From positions 1,055,078 through 1,119,077 of the forward strand of contig JALIRH010000094.1 in assembly GCA_023055505.1 (NCBI GenBank): a stretch of DNA of 64,000 nucleotides. Reading direction: 5' to 3'. The translations under genes and the position numbers were made by a program. Positions within the stretch are counted from its first letter, which is position 1. Each line of letters starts with the position of its first letter. Below the pieces are notes generated by a model that saw only the letters and a program-made list of their open reading frames with translations, had not been told where the DNA came from and searched no databases. Below are positions 38,386 through 52,233 of the stretch, piece by piece. The stretch comes from Callipepla californica brunnescens (Eukaryota > Chordata > Aves > Galliformes > Odontophoridae).

Positions 38386-41300
38386 TATCATCCAGAACAG
38401 GCAATGAAGTAGACTAGAAATTCCCATTAGCAATGGAAGAATACAGCAAGCTAGCCACAGCACCATACATACTGTGGAAACTATCCAGAAACCACCTAGA
38501 ACAGAAACATTATACAAAAAGGGCTACTGAAAATAACCACAGATTACTGTTTTGTTACTGTGTGTTTTCATCCATAAGCCAGGAATACATGCAACTGTAT
38601 GAAAATCACAGAAACAGAAGAGTTACTTCAACTCAAAGACCTGATCTTTCAAAATGCCCTGTTGAATTCAAAAGATGGTTAAATCATGTTTTTTAATTGC
38701 TATAAATGCCCTCATTAACAACTTCATGCAGAGGTGTTCCTTCAGTCTTTTTGCCAACTAAAATGTAAGTACTTTAAGGCTATCAGCAGAATGATACACT
38801 GGAACTGATGTAGACAAAACATTTCTAAGAAGAACCTACAAAAAAACTGACAGCTTTTTACTTCAAATAACTGTATGTAATTTACTTATTCAGAAACCTC
38901 AAAAGTATCCCTGCTTTAAGAAGTCAATATTTAGTCTCAGTTTTTAACTGAATCAATGTAAATTCGAACACAGAATCCATTGAATCTGTTTTAGAATGTT
39001 GTCTACAGAGCAGTATTTATGTACAGCTTGAAAGGTAAGCAGTGGCTCCTCACAACTTCCAGACTATTGAATTACTAAGAGGCCTCCAAAGCTTCTGGAA
39101 CCACAGCATTATAACATTCAACCAAGTCTAAAATAAAACGTTCAAGGGGAGTATATTTTCCTTTTAATTCTTTTTCTTATGTACTATGTATAAGACAATG
39201 TTCACTCTCTTCAGTCTTGTACGATGTCGTGTTTTGCATTTATGATGAAAACAGCACTGATAACACACTGATTACAATTACACTGTCTGTAATTGTTGCA
39301 GAGCAGCGCTTACACAAAGGTGAGGACTTTTCTGCTTCTCATGCTGCCTTGCCAGCTGGGGACATACAAGAAGCTGGAAAGGGAAAACTGACAGGATAGC
39401 TGGTGCAAACTGATCAAAGCAATATTTCATATCGTTATTTTATGCTTGGCAATAAAAGATGGGCTAAAGAAGGAAACGGGGAACAGTGGGAATGATGACA
39501 TATTCCCAAGAGATTTTTATGCATAATGAGCCCTGGTTTTCTGGAAGTGAATGTGTACCTGCCTGACAGTGGAAAGTAGAGAATGATTTCCCCATTTTGT
39601 TTTGCTTGCAGTTGCGGATCTTCCTTCACCTGTTAAACTTTCTTTATCTCAGCCCGTAAGTTCTCCCACGTTTAGCTTCAGGATCCTTCCCTCCATTCTA
39701 CTTGGGAGGGTAAGCAAGCAGCTGCACAGTACTCAGCTGCCTATCAGGGCTGAACCACAACAGTGTATCTTCAAAAGAATCAGAAAGACTTGGCTCTGAA
39801 AAAATACATTTGCCTCACATTAGCACACAAAGTTTTCTCCAACCAAGATATTTGAAGAAATTACACCTACAAACAAGAAGTGTAATACAATAATTTCAGA
39901 CATCAAGCAAAGAAAACCACTATAAACCTACATAGTAGTAAAAACATTCAAATCTGCATCTCTAATAGCATGGAAATGTTAAAAAGATAATGCAATATAA
40001 CGGCATGGTACGTATGGACTGGTAGCAAAAAGCCTCTTTGGGCCATGTAATCAATACTGATTTTGCTGATGACAGTAGGCTCTGCACTGTACAACAAAGA
40101 TTTCAACACAAATTTTAGTCAACATATTACGAAGTGTTTGCTCATTAAACTATTAATAATCCTATTATTTTCAGGAAACCTAACTAGAAAAATTGTTCTG
40201 GGGAAAAAAAAAGTTTTTCACTTCTCCACTTATCAAGAAAGAGAAAAAGTATATAAAATTCCTCTCTATTCCAGAGATTTCACATATTTAAGCAGTTCTT
40301 AAAGAGGATGCAGTAAATAACTTACTCCACATAATGATATGATATTTGCTTATGATCAAAGCCACCACAGAGTGTGTAGGTTTGTGACATCACAAATGTT
40401 TTAGTCATAGTTATAGTGCAAGTGATACTTTGCTTATATAGCTCAAACCGAAACGACCCAATTTAAGTAGAGAAACAGAACTAAACTGACAAGTATACAA
40501 AAGAACTGCAGTGTGAAGACAAAAGTGACTACAATTTGGAAACCAAACTCTAACATTTTGAGCATTATTACCTAGGATAAGATACATTTTAATTCTACAG
40601 TTGTTTCATTTCAGGCATTAAACCCAGTAATAACAAAGAAATCTGAAAAAGTATTTGAATCTCTTTGAGGAAAAATAAAAAAAAATAAACAACAAACACC
40701 ACAAAATAAGGTCACTATTTGCATGTTAATACATTTTGAATTAATAACTCAGCTGGACAGTTTAGAGAAGTCAAAGCTGTGTAGGAAGACTGACGTATGT
40801 TAGTCTACAATACTATTTCATTGAACATTATTGCATTTATTTTATATGTGCTCTGATGCTAACATTATTTTGAAATAACATCACATATTTTCTAGTCCAT
40901 TGCTTATTATTTGAGAACTGGTATGCCCACTTACTGAAGTACTGCATTGACTGTAGTGTCATACTTGTCATGTCAAAACAACCTTCAAGCTCAAAAGACA
41001 TTGTGTATGCTATAGAAAATGAAATAATGGCCTTGTTACTTCTATTTCTATTAATTGCAGTACTGTCTAATAATTGTAGGTTAAACTCATTCTATTTCAA
41101 CTATGTAAGTGACAGTAAGGTGGTATCACTGCTTTTCGCGAACACACAGATGTACCATATTTTCTGAAGGCGTGAATAATACTGAGTTACTGATCCTGAC
41201 TTTGGCTTGGTACTTATACTCCATGATTAACTAAGGGAAAATGAGAGAAAAATTTGCCATAGAGGTAGCACTTTTAATATTTTCTACAGGAAATCTTAGT

Positions 41301-44099
41301 ACTTCTAAAAAGATCCATAAACTACCCAAGTTCTAAACACATCTCTTCTAGTTCTGGTGCACCTCACGATCAAATGCTGAAAGGCAGATATTAATACAGA
41401 ATATCTGGAGAATTCTTTAAAAAGAGCTCCCTAATAACAACTTCCTCCTCATCAATCATTGATACAAAATAGGCAGCCCAAAAATAGTTCGTATTCTTTT
41501 GCAATTTAGTTTCCAAATTTACTTAGCATTTTCCTTTCAGAAGTCTAAAGAAACCTGAGATTCTTAACTGTCAGAAATAAAGGAGTTTCTAAACGCCAAA
41601 GAAAATATGTATAGCTTGTGTTCTATAAATTTTTTCAACATTGAAAAGTTTAATAATGAAACTAAAACGTGCATGTTCTAAATAACTATTTTTTAGATTG
41701 CAGTAAGATTATGCCTTTTAAAGTAAATTAAGGACCAAGAAAGAATATTCGACTACAAGAATACTATATAAGCATCAGATCATAGAGCAGCTAAGAGGGT
41801 AGCACTGTCTGAAGTTCCTGAAGGATGAATGAGTAGAGAGCAAGAAAAAGACAATCAAAAGCAAGCATGCATATAAATACAGACACCCCTCCTCAGCACA
41901 AAAATCAAGGAAATGGATTAAGATAGTGATTACCAGTTTGCAGCAGCTGTTCTTGTTCATTTTAGTTTTACATTGTCAAAGACCAAAACAAGGACTATTT
42001 AAATGACAAAAAACAGTACAATTTCTTCCTGTTACTGCAACGCACACCAAGAAAGACAGAACATCCAATAGAACATTGTGCAGTGGATCATACAATTTTT
42101 GGTGACCTGGAGAAATGTAGTCATTAAGTTAATTAAGAGGGTTTGTTTGTTTGTTTGTTTCCAGTACAATAAATACACCTAACACTATTTTCAAAATGTG
42201 TTCAAATGTCATAATAAACAGAATTCAAAACTGAATTTTGCAACAGCTACTGACGATTGAACACAGATTCTCAAGCATAAAGGAAAGTCAAATTAAAGCT
42301 TATGACTTTGGGATACCAGTCTTCAATGTGCTCACATCATAAGGCATACAATGAAATATGAAATACAAACGGTGCTCCTTTTTCAGATAATACAAAGTGA
42401 CATACAAAACTACCTTTTCCCCTTCTAAGGTCAGCATGCTAAATACATAATTTGCATTACGCTTTAAGCTACCTTTTTTATGAGTATCATAACACAACAG
42501 AATTTTGTCTCCATTACTCTTTGAAATATGTGGAGATTTCTTAGCAATTGAGAAGCTGGAAATACTGTTTTCCAAAGAACTGGAAAGCATGTACGCACAT
42601 TCTTTTGCATTTTATACACATTTTCTTGTTTATAAACTGATAAATAAATAAATAAATAAATAAAAATTAAAATAATTTCACAAATAATTTTTTCATATTT
42701 TTTTAGTTGTACAATTATCCTGAAAATCGTAAGAAATCTAAGGAATAAGGAAGGTAATTATAATTTAGTCAATTTTCTGTAATAGTATATATCATTATCT
42801 ATCATTTTTGAACTAACAGACATATATCTATCAACTTCACAGTACTCTCCATCTTTTCAGTGGGTCAACAGTAAAGACTATTTTTGTACACTTTTATCCA
42901 GTTCAGATAAAAGCAAGACTGATTAACAGAAACTGCACTGTGACCTCTTACACCTACATCTTCCACACAAGTCACTTTAATATTAAAATCTTTGTGGGCA
43001 CATCAGGAAGAGAGACATTGACATGCACAAATACAGCATCAATGCTCAAAGAGCATTCTGTACTTATATCCCATTAAATGCTACGTTTCTGTGATTCAGG
43101 CTCATTAAGTTTAGTCTTAAGTATTTACTTAACCAGAAAAACAGCTCATTTACGTTCTTCACTCTTCTTGGCAGATAATTGTGTCATAAATACAGTATAT
43201 GATCCCACAGCGAAAATTGCATATGGGTAAATTCATTCAAGAATGCTACTATACATGCTCTAGTAGCACATAAAGAGCAGCTGGTTCCCAGAAAATTAAT
43301 TACATCCTGCAGTCATTCACAAAACAAGTAAATTTAACACCAATATTGGTTTTCACTTGAAAACATTCACTACTGGAAAGTCTTTACTCATAAAATAAAT
43401 TCAACATTTAAATACCTTGTAATTTTAACAAGCACTTCACTAGCACTATATAAACTAACTTTAGTGTTTATATTTGTTATTTTTGTTCTGGTTAGTGTAT
43501 TGAAAAAAGGACTAGGTCAATGCGTAAACTTAATGGAGACTAAGTTTTTGTCAGAATTGGTGTCTGGATGATTCTTGTATGCTAATTTTTCAATAAATAG
43601 ACATTAAGCAAAATCATAACACTTTCAACTTCACTTCAAGTGTTTTACACCGAATCAACATGAGAATAAAATAAGTTTATATGCAACATGACATTCTGGA
43701 AGTAAATTTGCACATCAACAACAGTGATTTAAAAAAATAAGGAGTAAGAATATCATGAAATGCCATAACATGCCAACTGATTCTATGAAACATCTTCTGG
43801 TCTAGAAGTAAAGATAAGTGCCAATAAATAAATAAATTAATAAAAATACAGAAATCTAGCTACTTGAGAAAAGGCATGGGAGTATCTGAACAAAGAAAAT
43901 GACTGCAGTTCTGGAAAGCAACTTATATCCTTACAGAAACTTACAGAAATTCTATAAGTATTATTAGGGAATTCACATGATGAGGGGAATTCACAATTAC
44001 CATAATGAATTGTGGATACTGCTTTTTATTATGGAACTTAGAAAATTATGTAGGCTCCTCTAAAAACGACTACACTTTACTAAATAAATACTTTTTTTT
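38386..44099. other. Unique AT-rich sequence
   Basis: Holds short simple repeats, (GTTT)5 at 42141-42160 and (TAAA)n at 42640-42666, but no exon or mobile element that I can recognise. Confidence 0.5.
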
Positions 44100-44298
44100 T
44101 TTCAGTAAAAACACCTATGATTGGGTATTGAGGACTTTGCAATGCTTTGTATTTTTCATGTGTTTTCCGCTCAGAGGGAACAGATAAAAACTCTCTGCGG
44201 TCACGGGACGTTCTCTCTTTCCTCTAGGATCACTTAGGAGTGGGTGCTTGCTGCCGTCCGCCTTCAGCGTTAGCGTAAGGCCTTCGGTTTATCAGGCA

Positions 44299-44336
<38 letters not shown>

Positions 44337-44581
44337 GTATTGTTTGATTCATTGGGCTTAATTCCAAATTGTATTATATTATATGGTGTTATTTACTTCC
44401 TGGTGTCTTATTTAGTAAATTAGCTTTTCCCCCTCAGATCATTGCTGCTGTTTTGTTTTGGGGCTCATCTCCCTTTTTCCTTTTTCCCTTTCCCCCTTCC
44501 CCTTGTCTGGGGTGTGGGCCTGTGGGTCTCCTTCCTCAGTTGTCGCGGGGCTGGGCCAAACCAGCTCAGAAACCGTTGACA
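44100..44581 (+). mobile_element. Probable solo LTR of an avian endogenous retrovirus
   Basis: An abrupt GC-richer island. On the plus strand a TATA-like ATAAAAA (44184-44190) is followed by a GC-richer transcribed-looking part, a (TC)n run, and an end in AACCGTTGACA (44571-44581). The reverse complement thus starts TGTCAACGG, typical of LTR termini. Six T's follow the right end and a long T run lies at 44089-44102 on the left, so a T-rich target duplication is possible but cannot be defined. The left boundary is approximate. No internal viral genes are present. Confidence 0.55.
44302..44332. repeat. (TC)n microsatellite inside the LTR-like element
   Basis: About 15 uninterrupted TC units, flanked on both sides by the GC-richer LTR-like sequence. 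Confidence 0.97.
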
Positions 44582-47500
44582 TTTTTTGCACTTAACATTC
44601 AAACTATCAGAACTTCCAAAACTTAAATTCAGCATCAGATGAAAGTTGTACAAAGATAAACGACTCAAAGTATTTGAACATCACTTTCAAATACAATCAT
44701 ACAAGAAATCATTGAATATATCTTAAAATACCTCTCTTCCACCTCAGTAATACACCTTTACACTGAGAATTCTGGTATTAAATGAAAAAAAGAAAAACAT
44801 TCTGAGATGAACAGTTATGTTGAAGGCTACTCTATGAAGTCATATTTATATAGCCCATTATAAAAAATATTTTTTTTCATTCAGATTTCAATATATGAAA
44901 TACTTGTGAGAAAAGCAAAAATACTTTTGATCAACATCAGCATGTACTGAAATAGCAGAATCGAGTACAACATCCCAAGACAACTTAGTAGCATAACAAT
45001 GTTTAAATTTTCAAATGTTCTCATTCTGTACTGTGTAGTCACTGGACTGTTATCACTTTTTTAAGTGGCTGAAGATGCTCTATGTCCTCAGAACAGCTTT
45101 CAGTTAATCAGAAAAAACAAACAAACAAACAAAAAAGTTCAGTTTTAATGGAATGTTAACAGCTGACAAGTAACTAACATGGACTTCCAGTTAAATTAAC
45201 TGGACTTTATCATAATGGCAGTTCAACCATTCCCAAAAATGGACACAGAAAGTGAAGTTTTTTTAATCTAGTGTATAGTGTAGATCTGCATCTTACCTCA
45301 GCAATTAGCATTGCAATATTCAACTCAGCCACGTCACCTTAGATGTGAGCATCAAGAAATACATATATTACTATTTTGTGAGAAAATTTCCGTCTCTCAT
45401 TCAAAAACTCTTATTTCTATCATTGCTCTCATATTTCTATCCCTCACACAACACAGGTCTTGAAAATATTCTGAGAGACATAAAATAAACTTGACTGCCA
45501 GATTCTCTCAGTTTCATTCATCATTCCTTTCTGTATCATCTTCACAAGTCATCTGCAAATATTTATGAATAATGTTAGATTTCTAATGATTCAGAGGAAT
45601 GTTTTACTGTTCATCTTATGAACAAAGATCCTAATAAATAATTTTTTTAACAACCTGTCTACACACACATACACTGAAAAAAGAAAAAAAGAAGTAGTGA
45701 ACCACTGCATACTATCTGCTATCTGAATAAAGATAACAGAGCAAATAGTAACTTCAGAAAAGCCTGACTATGACTAGCAACCACTCTCCAGTGGTAGCTG
45801 ATACAACATGCTCCAAATACAGACAGGGAGAATCTAAATAATAAGCAATCACACTGTAACCTCCACTAGTAAAGTCTCTTTCCAACTTCATTAATTCAAC
45901 CCTGACTCATTCTATAGCTTTCACAACACATAACTGCCCACATAGCTAAGGCCTTCTATGAAGTTCTTGTATAGATCAATTTATACGAAAATGTTGAGAT
46001 TTAAAAGCCATTTAGAGCAGGCATTAAACATCCTCTTCACCTGATAATCCATTCAGTGTTCCTTTGTTTCCTCTTAGGTTTCGAACTACAACTTCAAAGT
46101 CGGTCCCTCTAAGGAGCTTTGTAAGGGCTCTGGTACCAGAACTTTCCAAAAGTACCTTCACTTCTCTAAAAGGTTTGCCACTTTGAGAAACAGAATCTCC
46201 CTAAATTCAGAATGGTTTATTATGAAAAGAAAACCATGACAACTGTTTGTACTCTTGCTTTATTATTACATCCGGCCTGGTCACTATTGGAAATTCAGTC
46301 TATTATTGTTGCTAGGAGTCTGTTGCTATGCAACCTGAAAGGGTTATGCAGAGCTTTCAGGCTAAGAAGCGTTAAAAACCCCGCAGGCCTCCTCCTATGG
46401 TTCTACACAGTTTGTTTAAATAGATTAACACTCTTCTCAGTCAACCCCCAACTCCAGGCATATCCTTAAAAAAAAGTTACAATAGCATGCTGTAACAATA
46501 TAAACAAACATAAAACCAGAAAAATTACACAAAAGTAATATATCTGATCTCTACTGCATGCTAATACAAAGTAAACAGTATTTCCTTTCACTCATCAATT
46601 TAAGCACGAAGGCTAAAACTTAGAACTACCAAAACCTTTCAAGTTTAAGATTCAGTTGTTAATATAACAGAGTTGCACAACTGCTCACACATGTATTTTA
46701 TAATAAACTCCAACAGAATAATACATTGTTTCATACTTTAAGATGGTGAAACAATGCTTAATATTTATTCTCTACAAGTATGCTCAGAAGGTCTGTAAAT
46801 TGTATCTAAAACACCACTGTCAGACTGAGTTCTCTTTTTCCCTTCTGTATCATAGTCACTTTCATAGATCATACAAGCCAAATTAGACATCTACATAGAC
46901 TTTTGCAGATTCAGTTCCTTCAATAAGATTTTACCAAATCGGCAGGAGAACATAAAAAACAACATCAAGAAGAACTCAATATTATACTTTTTCTCTACTC
47001 TTTCTAATAACTTGAAGCTGTTCCAGCCTGCACTGCAGAACAAGTTGTTCTTCAGTAACAGAACTAAGAAAGCCAGGTTTCCTACAGATTGGTACTATAA
47101 TGGACCAACGCTACAGCACACTAGCACAGGGTGGGAATGCTGACTGACTCAGAAGGCTTCTAGGAGTACAAACTGAGTAGTAACTGTCTTTCCTTCAATA
47201 GTAGGGCACATTTTGACTTATCAATGCAAATAAATAGTTCTGTTGATAAATGCTTTTCTGGTTGTCTATCCCTGACATTGCCATATCAGGAAAAAAATGA
47301 AAACAAAAAAACAACATCAACAACAAACACAGCACTGCCAATATTTCTTTAAGAGTTCAAAGCTAAGAAAGCATCACAACATTCTTGGAAACACTAATTG
47401 TCTATAGAATAGTTATAGCAGCCAGAGCCATAAAACAGATTTCAGAAGTCAGACTAAGAATTTTTCTTCCCAAAATACTTCGTTACTCAATGGTTTCAGT

Positions 47501-47689
47501 TTTCTAGAGAAAACTTGAAAAGAGTAACAAATACAAACCCTGTTTTGATGAGAAATATCTCACATGATTAAGTTAAGAAAGAACACTTCTTAGGAATGCA
47601 TTCTTAGGAGTTTCCCAAAATTCACAAGCTTGCAATATCTTCTTTTAAAGAAAAAAAGCAAACTTCTTAGCCGTATTAGGATAAGATTC
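44582..47689. other. Unique sequence containing a candidate regulatory segment
   Basis: Mostly AT-rich. The segment at about 46080-46400 is less AT-rich and contains the X-box-like pair listed separately. No coding exon recognised. Confidence 0.5.
46308..46334 (-). promoter_or_regulatory. Tandem X-box-like (RFX-binding) motifs
   Basis: On the minus strand, 46334-46322 reads GTTGCATAGCAAC, which matches the RFX X-box (two inverted half-sites, GTTGC and GCAAC) except at about one position. One base further on, 46320-46308 reads GACTCCTAGCAAC, with one perfect half-site AGCAAC and a weak partner. RFX proteins bind such palindromes as dimers, and the site lies upstream of the RFX3 start exon. 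Function is inferred from motif only. Confidence 0.35.
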
Positions 47690-48697
47690 TGTATTGGGCT
47701 TGCTCGTCAAGGTTCTGACAGCAGAGGGCTGCAGGTGTGGCATCTGTAAGCTGAGCCCAGCAGCTGCTCCATGGCAGATCTGAACCAGATCCAGCTGCTA
47801 AAAAAGGGACCTGTCACTGCCAAAAGCTGAGCCATGAACAATTCTGGTTGTGCTTCTTGGGAAAGCAGATTTAAGAAAGAGAAAATCTGCAGTGCAACAG
47901 CAGCTGGGAAAGAGGAGTGAGAGAATGAGAGGAACAGCCTGCAAGCACCAAGGTCTGTGCAGAAGGAGGGCAGGAGGTCCTTCAGTTGCAAAAGTTCTCA
48001 GCAGTCCGTGAGAGACCTGTGGAGGAGCAGCCTATCCCCCTGCAGCCCAGGTGCAGCACAAGGACCAGATCTCCACACGCACCCATGGAGGAGCCCACGA
48101 TGAAGTAGATGATGTGGCTGAAGGAGGCTACAACCCTTGGAAAGCTCCCAAACTGGAGCTGCAGCTGGTGGAGAGGAGCCCGCAGTGGGGCAGGAGGACT
48201 GGGGGAGCTACCAATAGTGGGGACTCATTCTCAAGCACTGCACTCACGAAGAATGGGCCCCATGGTACACAGCCACATTGGAGCTGCAGGATGCGGGAAC
48301 CCCATACAGAATCAATTTGAGAAAGATGGCACCCCAACAGAGGGATCCACGTGGAGCAGCAGAAATGAAGCATTAGGGACAGACTCCAACTCCCATTCCT
48401 CATTCCCCTGCTATGCATAGGGGAGGGAGATAGAAAAGGGTGGTGGATGTGACAAAGGTGTTTTTCATTTGCTTACAGCTTCTCACTGGTCTAGACTCTC
48501 AGTAACAGGCAATAAATTATATTAAACTCTCTACGCTGAGTTTGTTTTGCCCATGATGGTAATTGGTGAGAGATCTCCTTGTCAAGACCACAACCATTAA
48601 ATCCTTTTTCATCATATTCTTTCCCCCTGTTCTTCTGAGGACGGGGAGTGACAAAGCAGTGTGGTGGGTTTTAACTAGCCATCAATGTGAAACCACA
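47690..48697 (+). mobile_element. Solo LTR of an ERVL-class endogenous retrovirus
   Basis: About 1,008 bp running from TGTATTGGGCTTGC to ACCACA, i.e. with TG...CA ends. The internal order matches a common avian ERVL LTR: a GC-rich region with repeated GGAGC-type boxes, a polyadenylation signal AATAAA at 48511-48516, and a GTTTTGCCCATGATGGTAAT block. It ends in a GGGGAGTGACAAAGCAG region. The 5-bp flanks are GATTC and GACTT, a possible decayed target duplication. No gag, pol or env sequence is present. Open frames inside it (e.g. 48051-48420) are incidental. Confidence 0.85.
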
Positions 48698-51600
48698 GAC
48701 TTAAACCACAAAAAAAGCTACATTATCTACTGTATACTGAGAGGATTTAGCTCTAGGAAACAGACAATCCCTCTAATGGAGACCACAACTAAAATACTAC
48801 AGTCAAACATGTTTCATCACCTTGTGCAGCCGAAACTTTGAACACCACTTGAGTATGATCCCTGCTACTTCAGTTTTAATAATTCTATAAAGAAAAGGTC
48901 ATTGCAATCTTAAATCATGTGAATGGTTGCGATCTCAAAGACAGCAGGCAGCTTGGAAAACATCAACAGTTAAAAAAAGTACAAAGAAATTAAGCATGTT
49001 CTGCTGTAGAAGTAACTACTGGTTTGTAATTAAACTCCAAGTATTTATTATCTGAACTAAGTTTCAGTCATCACTCTGAGCTTAGTAAGTGTTTTTCTGT
49101 TGCAGAAGGACGTATTAGAGACAGAAAGCATTCTGACAAAGACAAGAGAGATCCAAAGCTTGTCCAGATATCATTTTTCAATAAATAATCCTTCATAAGC
49201 ATTGTTTGATATTCCCTTCAATGTCACTGAAGCAGGTGAAGCTTGCAGATGCCAAAGTTTGTTTACGCAGAACAGGATAGGGCCTCTATTTGCTCAGACC
49301 CTAGCCAGACACACTAGCTGTCTTCTCTGACAGCTCAATACAATAAATTTATCTAGAATCTGTCCCTAATGACCCTAAGGCCTCAACTTCCATCCTCTCC
49401 TATGGAAGATCTCTCACCTGCAGGATAGGCTAATCAAGAAATTGAATGTTCCCTTTGTAAGCAGCAAATCAGCTCTAAGAAACAGTTCCAAATCACCAAG
49501 CTGATTTAAGTTAATGTTGTCTTCTGGAACTCTGGAACTCCTATTCTTAGGATGTAAGTCAGTACCACAATTATACCACAGAAAATGTGCACAGAACTGC
49601 TTCCTCATGTTTTCTGTTTCTCTCTCATACTTTCTAAATGTTAAATCGTTTAATGCTAGTGGAATTGATTTGATTCTACATACTCTCTATATCCCTAAAA
49701 ATAAGATACTACACACATACATACTGTTTTTCTGCATGTGCATGTATGAGAAAACATATATACAAACAAATACATAAACTCAGTAAAGGCTACTCATCTA
49801 CTCAAACTAAGTGGCATATACATTTTTATCCATACTTCACATTACTGAACATTTTCCATTATAAATTTGTTTTCATTTCACTCATGAGCAGTTTCAGAAG
49901 ACTAAAAATCTCATCGAACCTGAGAATAAGGCACAGAAAAAAAGGTTTTGTCTGTATGTGCAGAAATACAAATATTTTACAATACTAAAAACCTGATTAT
50001 AGCAAAACCAAGTTTTAGTAAATGCACAAATTCCAACAGTAACTTAAACATGCTATAGCCATGAAATTTCATGAACAGAAATTGGCAATATTAAGCCTTA
50101 TAACTGTTAATGTGCTAAATTTCTCAGGAGACGGTGGTTACCAATGCATGAATTGCTCGCATCATCATCTTCTGTATACAGACTACTGACACTACCCCCT
50201 CAGATCTGTAAACATGCTAGAAGATGAAAATGGCTATAATTTTCTCGAAAACTGCTCTCCTACAAATTTATTAAGGTGTTTAGCCTTAAGTCAACAACAG
50301 AGAAATTGCTCCCCTTGTATCACCAGCACTCCCACAGATAATTCTGAAAAAGCATGAAGTAGAAGTGGTAGACAAGGAAAGGAACAAAGGAAAGATGGAT
50401 GAGTAATTGGAAAAGGCCAAGCACATGAGAGAATAATCAGGAGACTAAATGGAAATGATATGTAAAGGACCTGCTATTAGGCTAAGAAAAGAAGACCGAA
50501 AGCTAGTAGTGAAAAACAGGGAAGATAGCAGGAAATAATGCATACAAACTAATGGTTCTAGGCTTTCTGAAAATTGTACTTTGAAGTGGAAAGAAGCAAA
50601 AATACTTTTAAAAACACAATCTACAAATCCTCTGAACAACAGCAAAAATTGGTGCACTGTGTACAAGAAAAGAAAGCATGCAAACTGTGGAAAAAAACAT
50701 GATCAATTCTAATATACAGAATAAAATGATCATACGTAAAGGATATAAGTATAAAAATTTACAGCAATAAAAGTATATTTAACTTCATTTTAAACAAGAT
50801 TGGGTATGTTTCATTAACTTGTTTATAATTGCTAATGAAATTTATATGATTTTTTACTATCTTCATCTTTCAAAATCGCATTATTGTGTTCAACCACTCA
50901 TCATTTGTAAAATACATTAAATTTTTAAGATCACAAGAAATAAAAAATTTGCACTCAACAATAGCAGGACTATATAAAAACTAAATGCTACAAGAACATT
51001 ATCAACAGGGAAATAAAAAGTTCATACTTTTTAACAAGTATATATTTAGGTAACATGATGGGCTGTAAGACTAATGCACTTGTACCTAACTGCTAAAAAA
51101 ATTCAGCAAAATCTAACTCAACAAGATTTTTCTGTAATACTTTGAGTTACATGAAAGGAGATAGTAACTTTTTCAAATCTCCAATCACAAAAGGCTAGTC
51201 TGAAATAAGACCTGAATATTCTATACAGAATAAACACCAAAAAAAGTTTGCTTTCACTTGTTAATATCGCACTGAAAACCTCAATTTGTCATTATAGTAT
51301 AAAAATCATAATCTATATTACCCACATTAATAATAATGTTATCAAAGCAATAAATTGACAACAAATAATTTTTTTGTTGTAAATTTTCCAAAAAAATCTT
51401 TACACATCTTCTGTCTATGGATGATGTAACCAAATGTGAGAACACAGATTTGAATTTGTCACATACAACAGATACAAAGGATTATTAATATTCATATGAC
51501 AATAAGGAATTAAGAGAATCCAGAACAACTGTAAAAGAACTCTGGATCACTGAATATTAAAGTTGATAAATATGTTTAGACCTACTTAAATATTTAAAAA

Positions 51601-52169
51601 TTACTACGAATGAATTAATCTAAACTTTGATTAAGAAACCACAATGTGTGGAAATCAGTGCAGAAAATTATGTTCATAAACAGTGTAACTAACATCTCGT
51701 ATCTTGGGATTACTTGTACCATTTTTCCAAAAGCTGGCCTCTTATTGCCTTGGTGGAGCATACTTCTTTTCTTTTTTTTTTTTTTTTTTTTTAAGGACAC
51801 ATTCTGACAATCTCACTGCTGCATGTACCAGTTCTCCAGCCACCCCCAACAAGTATTGTAAGACTGACACTGATGCCTCTGATGTGGCAAGTACCAATGA
51901 GTTCGGCAGAAATCTCAAATGAAGACACTTTTTAAAATTCAAAGAAATCATCATTAACAACAAAAAAATTTGAGAATTCTTATATTCTCAGACCCTACCA
52001 CTCCTCAATATAACTTTTTCCCCGGAGTTTTGAGAGATTAACTATTCTCAGGCTGCTGGTAATTAAAACAGAGCCTTAACTTCTCAACACATACTTGCAG
52101 TGACATACATTCTCAGAACACATATTTTAAATATTGAACTCATATACACTGACAAGAAGCAGGCAAAAG
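48698..52169. other. Unique AT-rich sequence
   Basis: No exon or mobile element recognised. It contains a 21-T run at 51772-51792. Confidence 0.5.
51772..51792. repeat. Poly-T run
   Basis: Twenty-one consecutive T residues with no recognisable retrogene attached. Comparable A/T homopolymers occur at 56369-56387 (A19), 56420-56434 (T15) and 60364-60384 (A21), with an A-rich run at 63549-63582. Confidence 0.95.
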
Positions 52170-52233
52170 CATGTTGATGGAATAGACAATCTTAGAGGTC
52201 TTTTCCAACCTCAGTCATTCTACGATTCAGTGA
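52170..52233 (+). mobile_element. CR1 3' tail
   Basis: Short plus-strand CR1 3' end: AATCTTAGAGGTCTTTTCCA, then CAACCTCAGTCATTCTACGATTC, i.e. one decayed terminal octamer. Confidence 0.75.

Noticed and set aside
48051..48420. Open frames within the ERVL LTR
   Set aside because: LTR sequence is non-coding in this family; GC-rich content lengthens chance open frames.
51772..51792. Poly-T run as the tail of a minus-strand processed pseudogene
   Set aside because: The sequence next to it shows no spliced-gene similarity or target duplication that I can see.
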